Below are positions 1 through 7,150 of a stretch of 9,337 bases of DNA, piece by piece. Every line of letters starts with the position of its first letter. The first letter of the stretch is position 1. The stretch is from Chitinophagaceae bacterium. GTDB lineage: Bacteria; Bacteroidota; Bacteroidia; Chitinophagales; Chitinophagaceae. Below the pieces are notes generated by a model that did no database searches, had not been told where the DNA came from, and saw only the letters and a program-made list of their open reading frames with translations. A program made the position numbers and the translations under genes. The stretch covers positions 1 through 9,337 of the forward strand of contig CANJDY010000083.1 of NCBI GenBank assembly GCA_947472635.1, read 5' to 3'.

Positions 1-237
1 CAGGGTCGTTTCAATAGTGATACCTCTTGATGAGGGCATAGTAGAAGAAAGCGTGGCAGTAACTGCAAATCCATTGGTTAAGGAGATACTGTTATTGGTA
101 GCGTTGATGGTAAAGGCTACAGGGGTTTCCACAGGTGCAACTGGTGGAGGTGTAGGGGTAGATCCACCACCACTTGACTTAGAGCAGGAAATAATGGAAC
201 CTATTACGATTGGCAGTAAGACGAATATTTTTTTCAT
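1..237 (-). CDS. Putative lipoprotein, N-terminal 79 residues (cut by window edge)
   Basis: This leftward gene starts at an ATG at 237 and is still open at base 1, so only 79 codons are visible. The N-terminus is a lipoprotein signal: a short Lys-Lys n-region, a hydrophobic core (FVLLPIVIGSII) and a lipobox ending at Cys18 (IISC). A flexible Ser/Gly run and a TPTPPP linker follow, then a beta-strand-like Thr/Asn/Ser-rich start of a domain I cannot assign. Such a linker usually holds a folded domain away from the outer membrane. The gene begins 9 bp after the stop of the 1455-residue T9SS protein, so cotranscription is likely. No Shine-Dalgarno site is seen, which is usual in Bacteroidota. Function is unknown; the lipoprotein call is firm, anything beyond it is not. 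Confidence 0.8.
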   Translation of the reverse strand, partial: MKKIFVLLPIVIGSIISCSKSSGGGSTPTPPPVAPVETPVAFTINATNNSISLTNGFAVTATLSSTMPSSRGITIETTL

Positions 238-246
238 ACTCAATGG

Positions 247-3200
247 TTATTTGCTAATAATGACACCCACAGTTTGATTATAATTATTGCCAGTGATTTT
301 AATGAAATAATTACCAGAGGGTACATCGGTGATTGGAATAGTGGTTAATTTATCCTTGGTTTTTAACAATTTAATGGTGCGACCATCGCTCGTGAAGAGT
401 CGGATATCTAGCGTTGTAAGTGGCGCCTCCCTGAATTTGACCAATAATACTGGAGATGCAGGATTCGGAAATACGCTGGCCAGATTAGTGACGCTGGTGG
501 TGGCAGGATTATTGAGTGCAGTAACCACTAAGTTAAAGTTGTCGCTTTCATTTTTACATCCTGCGGCATTGGAAATTTCAACTTTGTACAATCCAATGGC
601 GGTAGGCTTGTAAGTGGCATTGATGGCACCACTGATCAGCACATTATTCAAAAACCATTGATAACTGGTGGCGGTAGCAGTAGAAAACTCTGATCCATTC
701 CAGTTAACTGTTGGTTTTGTTGGTGAAGTAATAATAGTTATTGTGGTGGGTAGGGAGCCAACCTTGCATCCGCCTGCATTGATGATGGTATCCGTATAAA
801 TGCCGGCTGCAGTTGCTGAGTAAGTAACGCCGTTGGCACCCGAAATGGCTACTCCATCTTTGTACCAGTTATTACCACTAGCAGTATTGCTAGTTAATGT
901 AGCACTATTGCCGAGACAGAAACTTACTGCACTGGAAGTGATGGAGGGGGCAGTAGGGGTAGCTAATATGGTTAAGCTACCGGAAGTACTCCCTGCAATT
1001 GGACATCCTCCAGTAAAACTGATGGAATAATTAAAGCTGCCCGATACGCTAGGGGTTCCGCTAATGGAGGCTGAATTGGATGCCCACGATCCTGTTACGC
1101 CAGCGGGTAATCCGCTAAAGCTGGCACTAGTAGCGCCGGTAGTGGAATAGGTAATATTTACAATGGCTGTATTGATACATTTTGTCTGCGCATTGGAACC
1201 TGCTGCAGAAGTAAGCGTGGCAGTATTACCTGTGGAAGTGGTTACAACGGTGGCTGTACTTTCAGCACTTGTCCCATCACCCAAAGATACAATCACTGTA
1301 TAGCTTCCAGCTGTTGTGACGGCATAGGTTGATGCCGAAGCTCCAGTAATTGCTACTGCATCTTTATACCATTGATTGCCGCTCGCTGCATTACTTGTAA
1401 GGGTAACCGTTCCGCCTGTGCAGAAAGTAGTTGCTGATCCTGCAGTAATTGTTGGGGTGGGGATAAAAACGAATCCTGATTTTAGGGCTAAACCACCAGG
1501 CGTATTCACAGTAACAGTGCCACTAGTTCCATTTGCCACAACGGCAGTAATAGATACATCGCTCACAATGGTGAAAGAAGCAGCTGCAGTGCCGCCAAAA
1601 TTTACAGCGGTTGCACCAGTGAATCCTGTGCCAGTAATAGTTATTGTTTTACCGGCTCCTGCATTAACGGGTGAAAAGGCGGTAATGGTAGAAGTAGAGG
1701 GGGTAATAGCGGTAAATCCATCTTTTGTGGCTTCTCCTCCGGGAGTAATTACTTTTACAAAACCACTGGCACCTCCTCCCAATACCGCTGTAATGGTGGT
1801 TGCATTTACTACAGTAAAGGAGGCGGCATCGGAGCCACCAAAGCTAACCGCGGATACATTAGTAAAATTAGTACCGGTAATGGTTATCGTTGCCCCAGTT
1901 GTGGCATTGACAGGTGAAAAGGCGGTAATAGTGGGTGCAGTTGCTTCAGAAAATCCCATTGACGAAAATAGTCCACGGCCATGTGTAGACGCAATCACTT
2001 GGTAATCAGAATTTCTCATTTGAAGCATATCCGTTCTTACATTGGCAAAGCCAGTATTAAGGGGTGACCAGGTTGGAGTAGCGGGAGCAGCGGCATCAAA
2101 ATTAGTGGTTCCATATATCCCTAGCTCCGTAGCTAAGATGACTTCCTTTTTTCTTTTATTGGGATTAAACAAAGCCCACCGAATGGGCATATCCGGAAAA
2201 TTACCCGACTTGTCGGCCCAGTTATCGCCGCCATCAGAAGAGTACCAAAGTCTACTGATTCCATAATTAAAAAAGGTAACCAGTAATTCATTTTCATTGC
2301 TTCCAATTTCGATGCATGATATAGCAGCTGGAGGTAGCATCCAGGCACCGGCAATAGCAGTTTCAACGGGAGTGGCGGTATTTGCGCCGGTAATTTTAAT
2401 TAACCTACCCGCACTGGTGCCTATAAACAAAGTTGTTGATGAGGTAGTATAAGGTGAAACTTTAAGCGCAGTAGCGGCGGATTTTAAATTTACAACGTCA
2501 ATCACGGCTGCTGTTGGACTCGTGGTGACGGTTTTAACTACATTGATTGAACCGCCACTGGTACTATTAGATTTTTTGTAAGTATACAACGCATGTTGGT
2601 TATTATCATAGCAGGCAGGATTGATAAAGCTGCTGGTTGCAGTGGTAGTACTTTCATTCAGAATTTTATTGTTAAATGAATTTACATTTCCTCCGGTTGT
2701 TGACAGGTAATAATTGTTGTATACATAACTATTGATTTGGAAATTAGAATCCAGTTGGTCAATAAAGCAATATCCACCATCTCCACCACTTACATCAATA
2801 GTGGCATTCATCCCATCCGATGCAAATCTTTGGGTGCCATTATCCTGGGCCCCAGCCATATAATTACTACTTCCAAGTGTTGGGTTGATAGCTGCGGAAT
2901 AGAACTGGGTGACATTGAAATTATTATTTCTGCTAATAATTGAATTGGTGGTAGCTGCATTGGCAAGATCTGAAGAGTAATAGATTCCTCCATCAGTTCC
3001 AAAAATGGCGGTACTGGATGAGCCAGGCTTAAAAGCAATTGCATGTTGATCTGCATGAACAAGTGAGCAATTGAGGGTATTCATACTGGCATTGTTTGCC
3101 CATTTGCTGATTTGTGCCCAGCTGGTGCCACCATTAATTGATCTAAACAAGTCAATTCCTCCGATTAGGATTGTTTGCGGATTGTTTGGATCAACCATTA

Positions 3201-4614
3201 GTGCTTGATCATAAAATGCTTGTGTACGGGTAAAATCATCTGCACTAATGCCATTATCCGCATCGTCGGGTTGGGCGATATCTGTCCAGGTAACACCATT
3301 GTCAACAGATTTTCGTATTATACAAAGTCCTCCTGTTCCAGTACTATTATCCCCTTTTTTATTTTCTATAAAACTATATACATAATTAGAATCGGAGGGA
3401 GCGGCAGCCACCGTAACCCTACCATTGGTGGCATCTGTAAGGGTATTGGAGATAGTCCAATTAACTCCGTCATCCGACCATAAAACCCTTCCTCCTCCTC
3501 GATCTGTTCCGGTGTAGGGACTGGATTTTGAACCCACCCAAATTCGGTTGTAAGCACCTAAGCTGATGGACGAAGCAACAAAATTTTTAGTATTGCCAGC
3601 AATAACTGGGAGCACTTGCGTCCAGGAGGATCCTCCATCTGTGGAGCGTCTTAATCCAGCAATTGAAGGGCCAAACCATGATCCTTCATAATACCCTGCA
3701 TCTACTGCTGCATAAATAACACTGGTTGCTCCTTCTTTTCTTACAACCAGGTCATTGATGTAATTATAAGTTTTCGTGGATACCAATTGGCTCCAGCTGG
3801 TTCCACCATTAGTGGTTTTCCAGATACCCCCACCAATGGATTTTCCTACACCAAAACCTTCGCCCGTACTTACATAAGCAATCTGCGCATTATTTGGGTC
3901 AAATGCAATTTTTGTAATTGATAGGGAAGCCCAAAGGTCATCCACCCTTACCCAGCTTGAATTTGCATCGGCAATATTGGTATTATACCAAAGCCCCCCT
4001 GAAACTGCCCCAGCCCAAACCTTGTTGGCGATAGTGGGGTCCCAGGTAAGTGCGCGGGTTCTTCCGCCTATATTGTTAGGCCCCCGCTCTATCCAGTTGG
4101 TTGCCGCACTGGAATTGTCACCCGGCATTCTAAAGGTTTTGATTTCGGTGTTGGCCGAAACGAGTTCATTTTTTTCAATGATATCGGACAGTAATTCAGG
4201 CGTAGGTCTTTTTAAAATAGGGTTCATTGTTCTGAGAAAGTCCTGTTCGAAAGCAAGATCGGGGCGATCGGGATTATTTTCTTCTTCTTCTCTCTCTTCT
4301 CCCATTTCTCTTTCAACTTCTTTATTATTTACTTTGTGAATCTTATTATAGGGATGGGTATTTAAAAACGCTTCATATTTTTCTCGAGCAGATAGGATTG
4401 GTTGTTGTATAGCTTTCACTGTAGCCGGCAATGTAGCCTCCGCCTTTAGTTCAGCAACCTGGGTGGTGGATTTTATTTTCATTGCAACTGCTTGCAATTT
4501 TCCAGAAGGTACATTTGGCAAGAAGAACTGACTGCTATACTTTACAGCGCATACTAAAGAAGTAATTAGTAGTATCCCGGATAGTATTTGTTTATATTTT
4601 TTGCTGGTATTCAT
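247..4614 (-). CDS. Large secreted multidomain protein: BNR/Asp-box propeller, 2x IPT/TIG, Ig/PKD-like modules, T9SS sorting domain
   Basis: The complete 1455-residue protein is exported by Sec and then by T9SS. A hydrophobic signal (about 7-23, possible cleavage after VCA23) is followed by a linker with a Glu/Arg-rich run (99-112). Residues about 173-882 form a sortilin/VPS10-like beta-propeller region with Asp-box motifs at 266-274, 323-331, 379-386, 434-443, 491-499 and 791-799 (pattern S/T-x-D/N-x-G-x-x-W). Two IPT/TIG domains follow (about 893-970 and 976-1051), then Ig/PKD-like modules (about 1053-1366). The C-terminal type A sorting domain (1379-1455) has VFPNPA at 1381, a SDGR turn and a basic end (VIISK). 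The start ATG lies 14 bp after the preceding gene's stop, behind an A-rich leader. Asp boxes occur in many non-enzymes, so I infer surface binding or display rather than sialidase activity. Ligand unknown. Confidence 0.92.
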   Translation of the reverse strand: MNTSKKYKQILSGILLITSLVCAVKYSSQFFLPNVPSGKLQAVAMKIKSTTQVAELKAEATLPATVKAIQQPILSAREKYEAFLNTHPYNKIHKVNNKEVEREMGEEREEEENNPDRPDLAFEQDFLRTMNPILKRPTPELLSDIIEKNELVSANTEIKTFRMPGDNSSAATNWIERGPNNIGGRTRALTWDPTIANKVWAGAVSGGLWYNTNIADANSSWVRVDDLWASLSITKIAFDPNNAQIAYVSTGEGFGVGKSIGGGIWKTTNGGTSWSQLVSTKTYNYINDLVVRKEGATSVIYAAVDAGYYEGSWFGPSIAGLRRSTDGGSSWTQVLPVIAGNTKNFVASSISLGAYNRIWVGSKSSPYTGTDRGGGRVLWSDDGVNWTISNTLTDATNGRVTVAAAPSDSNYVYSFIENKKGDNSTGTGGLCIIRKSVDNGVTWTDIAQPDDADNGISADDFTRTQAFYDQALMVDPNNPQTILIGGIDLFRSINGGTSWAQISKWANNASMNTLNCSLVHADQHAIAFKPGSSSTAIFGTDGGIYYSSDLANAATTNSIISRNNNFNVTQFYSAAINPTLGSSNYMAGAQDNGTQRFASDGMNATIDVSGGDGGYCFIDQLDSNFQINSYVYNNYYLSTTGGNVNSFNNKILNESTTTATSSFINPACYDNNQHALYTYKKSNSTSGGSINVVKTVTTSPTAAVIDVVNLKSAATALKVSPYTTSSTTLFIGTSAGRLIKITGANTATPVETAIAGAWMLPPAAISCIEIGSNENELLVTFFNYGISRLWYSSDGGDNWADKSGNFPDMPIRWALFNPNKRKKEVILATELGIYGTTNFDAAAPATPTWSPLNTGFANVRTDMLQMRNSDYQVIASTHGRGLFSSMGFSEATAPTITAFSPVNATTGATITITGTNFTNVSAVSFGGSDAASFTVVNATTITAVLGGGASGFVKVITPGGEATKDGFTAITPSTSTITAFSPVNAGAGKTITITGTGFTGATAVNFGGTAAASFTIVSDVSITAVVANGTSGTVTVNTPGGLALKSGFVFIPTPTITAGSATTFCTGGTVTLTSNAASGNQWYKDAVAITGASASTYAVTTAGSYTVIVSLGDGTSAESTATVVTTSTGNTATLTSAAGSNAQTKCINTAIVNITYSTTGATSASFSGLPAGVTGSWASNSASISGTPSVSGSFNYSISFTGGCPIAGSTSGSLTILATPTAPSITSSAVSFCLGNSATLTSNTASGNNWYKDGVAISGANGVTYSATAAGIYTDTIINAGGCKVGSLPTTITIITSPTKPTVNWNGSEFSTATATSYQWFLNNVLISGAINATYKPTAIGLYKVEISNAAGCKNESDNFNLVVTALNNPATTSVTNLASVFPNPASPVLLVKFREAPLTTLDIRLFTSDGRTIKLLKTKDKLTTIPITDVPSGNYFIKITGNNYNQTVGVIISK
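250..480 (-). other. T9SS type A C-terminal sorting domain (residues 1379-1455)
   Basis: The last 77 residues of the 1455-residue protein match the Por-secretion C-terminal domain plan: a VFPNPA entry motif, a strand ending in a SDGR turn, a PSGNY turn, and a final strand ending in Lys. In known systems this domain targets cargo through the outer-membrane translocon and is usually removed on attachment to the surface. It implies that the host encodes a T9SS, although no T9SS component gene lies in this window. Confidence 0.88.
1462..1938 (-). repeat. Tandem IPT/TIG domain duplication, period 243 bp
   Basis: Two IPT/TIG domains (residues about 893-970 and 976-1051) are encoded by tandem copies 81 codons apart. 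Both protein copies begin with ITAFSPVNA and share ITITGT-F, the FGG turn and a TPGG end. At DNA level the 17-mer GGTGAAAAGGCGGTAAT on the + strand occurs at 1670-1686 and again at 1913-1929, exactly 243 bp apart, which gives the period. The rest of the two copies has diverged, so the duplication is not fresh. Confidence 0.85.
1969..4098 (-). other. Asp-box/BNR beta-propeller region (residues about 173-882)
   Basis: This stretch of the 1455-residue protein carries at least six Asp-box turns (for example KTTNGGTSW, RSTDGGSSW, RSINGGTSW, YSSDGGDNW). They alternate with strands of the form xVWAGxxxGGLW and with DPNN-type turns. The gap of about 290 residues between the fifth and sixth boxes (499 to 791) probably holds blades whose Asp boxes have degenerated. 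No catalytic set of a characterised sialidase is recognisable by eye. Confidence 0.75.
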
Positions 4615-4628
4615 TTTTAATTGCTGAT

Positions 4629-5153
4629 TTATTGTTTTGCTGATGCAAATATCTCTTTATAGTTTATAATGTCAATGCGTTTCCGCCCTGTTTTTCCAAA
4701 ATAGGTAATCCAAGAAGGGTAGAAATTTTGTTCTATCAGAATGGCCTGGTTCCTTTTTTGAATAGCAGAATCCAATTTCACCACAGCAGGTTGTCCAAAT
4801 GAAGGAACGGGTTCCGAAACAAAATAATTTGCTTCAAGATACATCGTATCCATCACAGTTGACATTGCGAAGGGATGACTAGCTCCATTCAGGTAAAATG
4901 AATCAAGGGTACACTGCTCTTTCATATCATTAGGGATAGGTATTCGGAATATGATTCCCCTGCCAGCACCAAAGGCGGTATGATAGGGGAAAAATGTGCC
5001 TGCCAACACCCTATTAACTCTCGGACTAGCAATATTATTATAAGCACATGCAGAAAAAACAAGTAAAAAAATTGGGATAATAATTTTTATTGAACAATAG
5101 TCCACAACAGTCTTTTTCAATAGAGACAATGAAGAAAATGAGGATATTTTCAC
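4629..5153 (-). CDS. Putative lipoprotein of unknown function (GTG start, 174 residues)
   Basis: I do not recognise this family. The longest reading opens at a GTG at 5153, and no ATG occurs before Met76. The signal core (IKIIIPIFLLVFSAC) ends at Cys36, a plausible lipobox with Phe at -3. The 21 residues before the core are long for a lipoprotein; a second in-frame GTG (codon 17, 5103-5105) would give a more usual short n-region (MDYCSIK), so the true start is uncertain. The mature part has no repeats and mixes charged and aromatic residues (for example LDSFYLNGASHPFAMS and FYPSWITYFGKTGRKR), so it is probably a compact periplasmic or outer-membrane-anchored domain. Its stop lies 14 bp from the T9SS protein start, so it is probably the first gene of a three-gene export operon. 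Confidence 0.75.
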   Translation of the reverse strand: MKISSFSSLSLLKKTVVDYCSIKIIIPIFLLVFSACAYNNIASPRVNRVLAGTFFPYHTAFGAGRGIIFRIPIPNDMKEQCTLDSFYLNGASHPFAMSTVMDTMYLEANYFVSEPVPSFGQPAVVKLDSAIQKRNQAILIEQNFYPSWITYFGKTGRKRIDIINYKEIFASAKQ

Positions 5154-5509
5154 TATTAAAATTTTTGTTATTATTATGGCTACTGGAAGTGTGTAAAACG
5201 ATTAATTCATTGCTCAAGACAATCCAGTTAATTTACCTACAGCATAAATCAGTACCGTGAAAATATTGATTTAATAGAATTTAGCCTAATTTTTATAGAA
5301 TTTAGCACATTTAATATTATCACCTGGCTGCTTACCTAATTGATTTGATTGGGCTGGTTCTTCAGGCATTTTAAATTTAACAAACTGCTATTCGATTTGT
5401 TTGCTAATCATTATTATTTTATTCTCTCCAACTATCTTTTAATCACATTATTGTTTTACCTTTCCTTCTCTTTAAAATTATCATTGCACTATTCAAAAAT
5501 AGTTCTCTC
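5154..5509. other. Divergent intergenic spacer
   Basis: This 356-bp AT-rich spacer separates the leftward lipoprotein operon from the rightward oxidoreductase remnant, so it should hold promoters for both directions. I find no convincing match to the Bacteroidota promoter (TTG, then TAnnTTTG about 17-20 bp on) in either orientation; TTTGTTTG at 5396-5403 is a weak partial match for the rightward genes. It contains the direct repeat listed separately and most of a 43-codon hydrophobic + strand reading frame (5129-5260) that is treated as a finding, not a gene call. Confidence 0.6.
5274..5306. repeat. 12-bp direct repeat with 21-bp phasing in divergent spacer
   Basis: ATAGAATTTAGC occurs perfectly at 5274-5285 and again at 5295-5306. 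The starts are 21 bp apart, two turns of B-DNA, so a protein bound to each copy would sit on the same DNA face. It lies about 120 bp upstream of the leftward operon and about 200 bp upstream of the rightward genes. This is compatible with an operator, but no regulator gene is in the window and AT-rich spacers can yield such repeats by chance or local duplication. Confidence 0.5.
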
Positions 5510-5738
5510 ATGAGCTCTAGAAAAAAGTTGATTCATCAATCGTCTTTATTGATAGGGGGCAGCTTGTTGGCATCCACGTTGGATAGCAAATCGGTTGCCA
5601 TTTTTAAAAACCGGGTTGCGCCAAGCGATCAGCTAAATATTGGGGCAATTGGCATCAATGGAATGCGCTGGGCCAATGTAAAGGCTGTATTAAAAGTGCC
5701 GGTTTACAGATGAAGAAGTTATGCAGCTTACTTACTAA
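5510..5738 (+). pseudogene. Gfo/Idh/MocA family oxidoreductase remnant with large internal deletion
   Basis: The intact family consists of NAD(P)-dependent oxidoreductases usually of 400 or more residues, often exported by Tat in this phylum. Here the frame from 5510 gives only 67 residues: a Tat-like signal (MSSRKKLIHQSSLLIGG, with Arg-Lys instead of Arg-Arg), then the first Rossmann strand and glycine loop (NIGAIGINGM, residues 43-52). It stops at 5711-5713 just after AVLKVP, where the second strand should follow. In another frame, 5703-5738 reads FTDEEVMQLTY and stop, which resembles the C-terminal tail of such proteins. The simplest reading is an internal deletion of roughly 1 kb that fused head to tail out of frame near 5697-5705. 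Gly-to-Arg in the loop region (GMRW) may be further decay. The DUF1080 gene follows 47 bp later. Confidence 0.8.
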
Positions 5739-5785
5739 AAAAATATCATAACGTTTATAGCTTACCTAAAATTTAATCAAACACC

Positions 5786-6559
5786 ATGAAGTACAAAATT
5801 CTCTCCAACCTATTTGTAACAACTATTATTTCAATGACTGTATTTGGTCAACAAAAGCCAAGTCCCGAAGCCACTGAATATTACAGTCCGGTTCCAAAAT
5901 TAGTCACCCCAGGTAGCGCGAGCTACGGTGCGCCCTCTGATGCAATCGTTTTATTTGACGGGAAAAATATGGATGAGTGGGAATTAACCAAACCATCTGC
6001 AACCAATGAAAAATGGACACTGGTAGATGATGCGATGATGGTGAATAAGAAGGTAGGCGACCTACAAACAAAAAGAACTTTTACCGACTTTCAGTTGCAC
6101 ATAGAGTACAGGGTTCCAGTTAACATTACGGGTAAAGGACAGGGCCGGGGAAATAGTGGTGTTTTTTTGGCGGCATTACCTTGGGGTGCAGGGGGATATG
6201 AATTGCAAGTGTTGGATAGTTATAACAATAGCACCTATGTAAACGGGCAAGCAGGAAGTATTTACAAACAAAATCCTCCGATGGCCAACTCTTGCCTGCC
6301 ACCCGGTGAGTGGCAGCGGTATGAGGTAGTCTGGATTGCACCTAGGTTTAAGGAGGATGGAACGATTCAATCGCCTGCAAAAATTACTGCATTTCACAAT
6401 GGCGTATTGGTTCAAAATGATTGGGTGCTTACAGGCGATACGCCCTATGTAGGGGAACCCACTTACAAAAAACACGGTCCGTCTCCACTAAAATTGCAGG
6501 CGCATGGTGATAAAAGTGAACCCATCAGTTACCGAAATATTTGGCTGAGAGAATTGTAG
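5786..6559 (+). CDS. Secreted DUF1080 (3-keto-disaccharide hydrolase domain) protein
   Basis: The complete 257-residue protein has a Sec signal peptide (MKYKILSNLFVTTIISMTVFG, likely cleaved before Gln22), so it is periplasmic or secreted. The rest is one DUF1080 domain with a concanavalin/LamG-like fold: LFDGKNMDEW at 56-65, DFQLHIEYRVP at 101-111, GRGNSGVFL at 120-128, YELQVLDSYNN at 138-148, GQAGSIY at 154-160, EWQRYEVVW at 175-183, and the closing PLKLQAHGDKSEPISYRNIW from 234. The length is usual for a single-domain member. Some family members act on 3-keto-glycosides made by Gfo/Idh/MocA-type oxidoreductases, which fits the adjacent remnant; the substrate here cannot be told. The reading frame and motifs look intact although the neighbour is broken. 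Start ATG follows an A/T-rich leader; the terminator at 6681 closes the unit. Confidence 0.93.
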   Translation: MKYKILSNLFVTTIISMTVFGQQKPSPEATEYYSPVPKLVTPGSASYGAPSDAIVLFDGKNMDEWELTKPSATNEKWTLVDDAMMVNKKVGDLQTKRTFTDFQLHIEYRVPVNITGKGQGRGNSGVFLAALPWGAGGYELQVLDSYNNSTYVNGQAGSIYKQNPPMANSCLPPGEWQRYEVVWIAPRFKEDGTIQSPAKITAFHNGVLVQNDWVLTGDTPYVGEPTYKKHGPSPLKLQAHGDKSEPISYRNIWLREL

Positions 6560-6680
6560 CAGTAATGGTCAATAGTTTCCCTAAGCTTTGATTACCAATT
6601 AATTGTGTGAGCCGATTGAGTTTTACTTACCCAGTTGGAGGGTTTACGGAATGGTAAATCTGTAGCCATAAAAAATTAAC

Positions 6681-6715
6681 GCCACCTAAGTAGAAAATAC
6701 ATAGGTGGCTTTTTT
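6681..6715 (+). terminator. Rho-independent terminator after the DUF1080 gene
   Basis: GCCACCTA (6681-6688) pairs perfectly with TAGGTGGC (6702-6709). Inside, after an A-A mismatch, GTA pairs with TAC around a GAAAA loop, and a run of six T (6710-6715) follows at once. It lies about 120 bp after the DUF1080 stop and is oriented to end rightward transcription. Confidence 0.9.
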
Positions 6716-7078
6716 GTGCTCGTTTATTGTTGATCTTTATTTGAAAATGAGGGCATTTCCTGTAAAATAATTTGCTATAAGTAGCGTCGAAATAAGGGTA
6801 TTTTATCTTCAAATTGATTTTGAATGGATTAATATTTATATATTTACACACAAATTAATAACATGCGCTTTAAAAGGGTACCTGTAAGTAAGGAATAGAG
6901 TATTTGCTACCAGTTTTTTAGTCATGGCATATAGAGTGGGGTATGCAAATTTTTTGGAAATCGATGAGGCATATCTTTTTTAAAGGCAATAGGATTTAAA
7001 TTATTGCGTTAAAAGAGTATTGTGACATTTGTAAAATTGGCCAAATATCATATAAACGAGGCATTTAGTCATTTAATA

Positions 7079-7107
7079 TTGCCTAATAGCTGCATATCTA
7101 CAATTTG
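7079..7107 (+). promoter_or_regulatory. Weak candidate Bacteroidota promoter for the repeat-rich gene
   Basis: TTG at 7079-7081 is followed after 17 bp by TACAATTTG at 7099-7107. This resembles the TTG / TAnnTTTG promoter of Bacteroidota but has one extra base inside the -7 element. It would place transcription start roughly 35-40 bp before the ATG at 7151. It is the best match I found in the spacer, but is not strong. Confidence 0.22.
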
Positions 7108-7150
7108 GTTACAGTTAAAAGGAGAAATAGAATCTAATTTTAGAATATCC

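Larger units (their letters stand above)
6560..7150. other. Intergenic spacer of 591 bp
   Basis: This AT-rich spacer holds the intrinsic terminator at 6681-6715 in its first part. The remainder is the upstream region of the large right-hand gene and contains a weak promoter-like pair at 7079-7107. An AAAAGGAG purine run at 7117-7124 ends 26 bp before the ATG, too far to act as its ribosome-binding site. I see no RNA gene, no insertion-sequence end and no credible coding frame here. Confidence 0.6.

Noticed and set aside
1376..2005. 209-codon + strand open frame
   Set aside because: It lies wholly antisense to the IPT/TIG and Ig-coding part of the 1455-residue gene. Its Val/Ala/Pro-rich repetitive protein mirrors the TIG duplication, as expected of a shadow frame.
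1969..4098. Sialidase enzyme call based on BNR/Asp-box motifs
   Set aside because: Asp boxes are structural turns found in many propellers without glycosidase activity, and I could not identify the arginine triad or nucleophile of a sialidase by eye.
3977..4339. 120-codon + strand open frame
   Set aside because: It is antisense to the N-terminal part of the 1455-residue gene, and its Ser/Leu run simply reflects the reverse of the Glu-rich purine tract. No independent start signal or domain.
6176..6475. 99-codon and 71-codon - strand frames across 6126-6475
   Set aside because: Both are antisense to the conserved DUF1080 domain, with no recognisable protein features.
6627..6851. 74-codon - strand frame
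   Set aside because: It runs through the intrinsic terminator hairpin and has a Lys/Asn/Ile/Tyr composition typical of untranslated AT-rich DNA.
7060..7086. Hairpin AGGCA...TGCCT upstream of the large gene
   Set aside because: Only five base pairs around a 16-base AT-rich loop, with no T-run and no riboswitch-like core; within chance for this composition.
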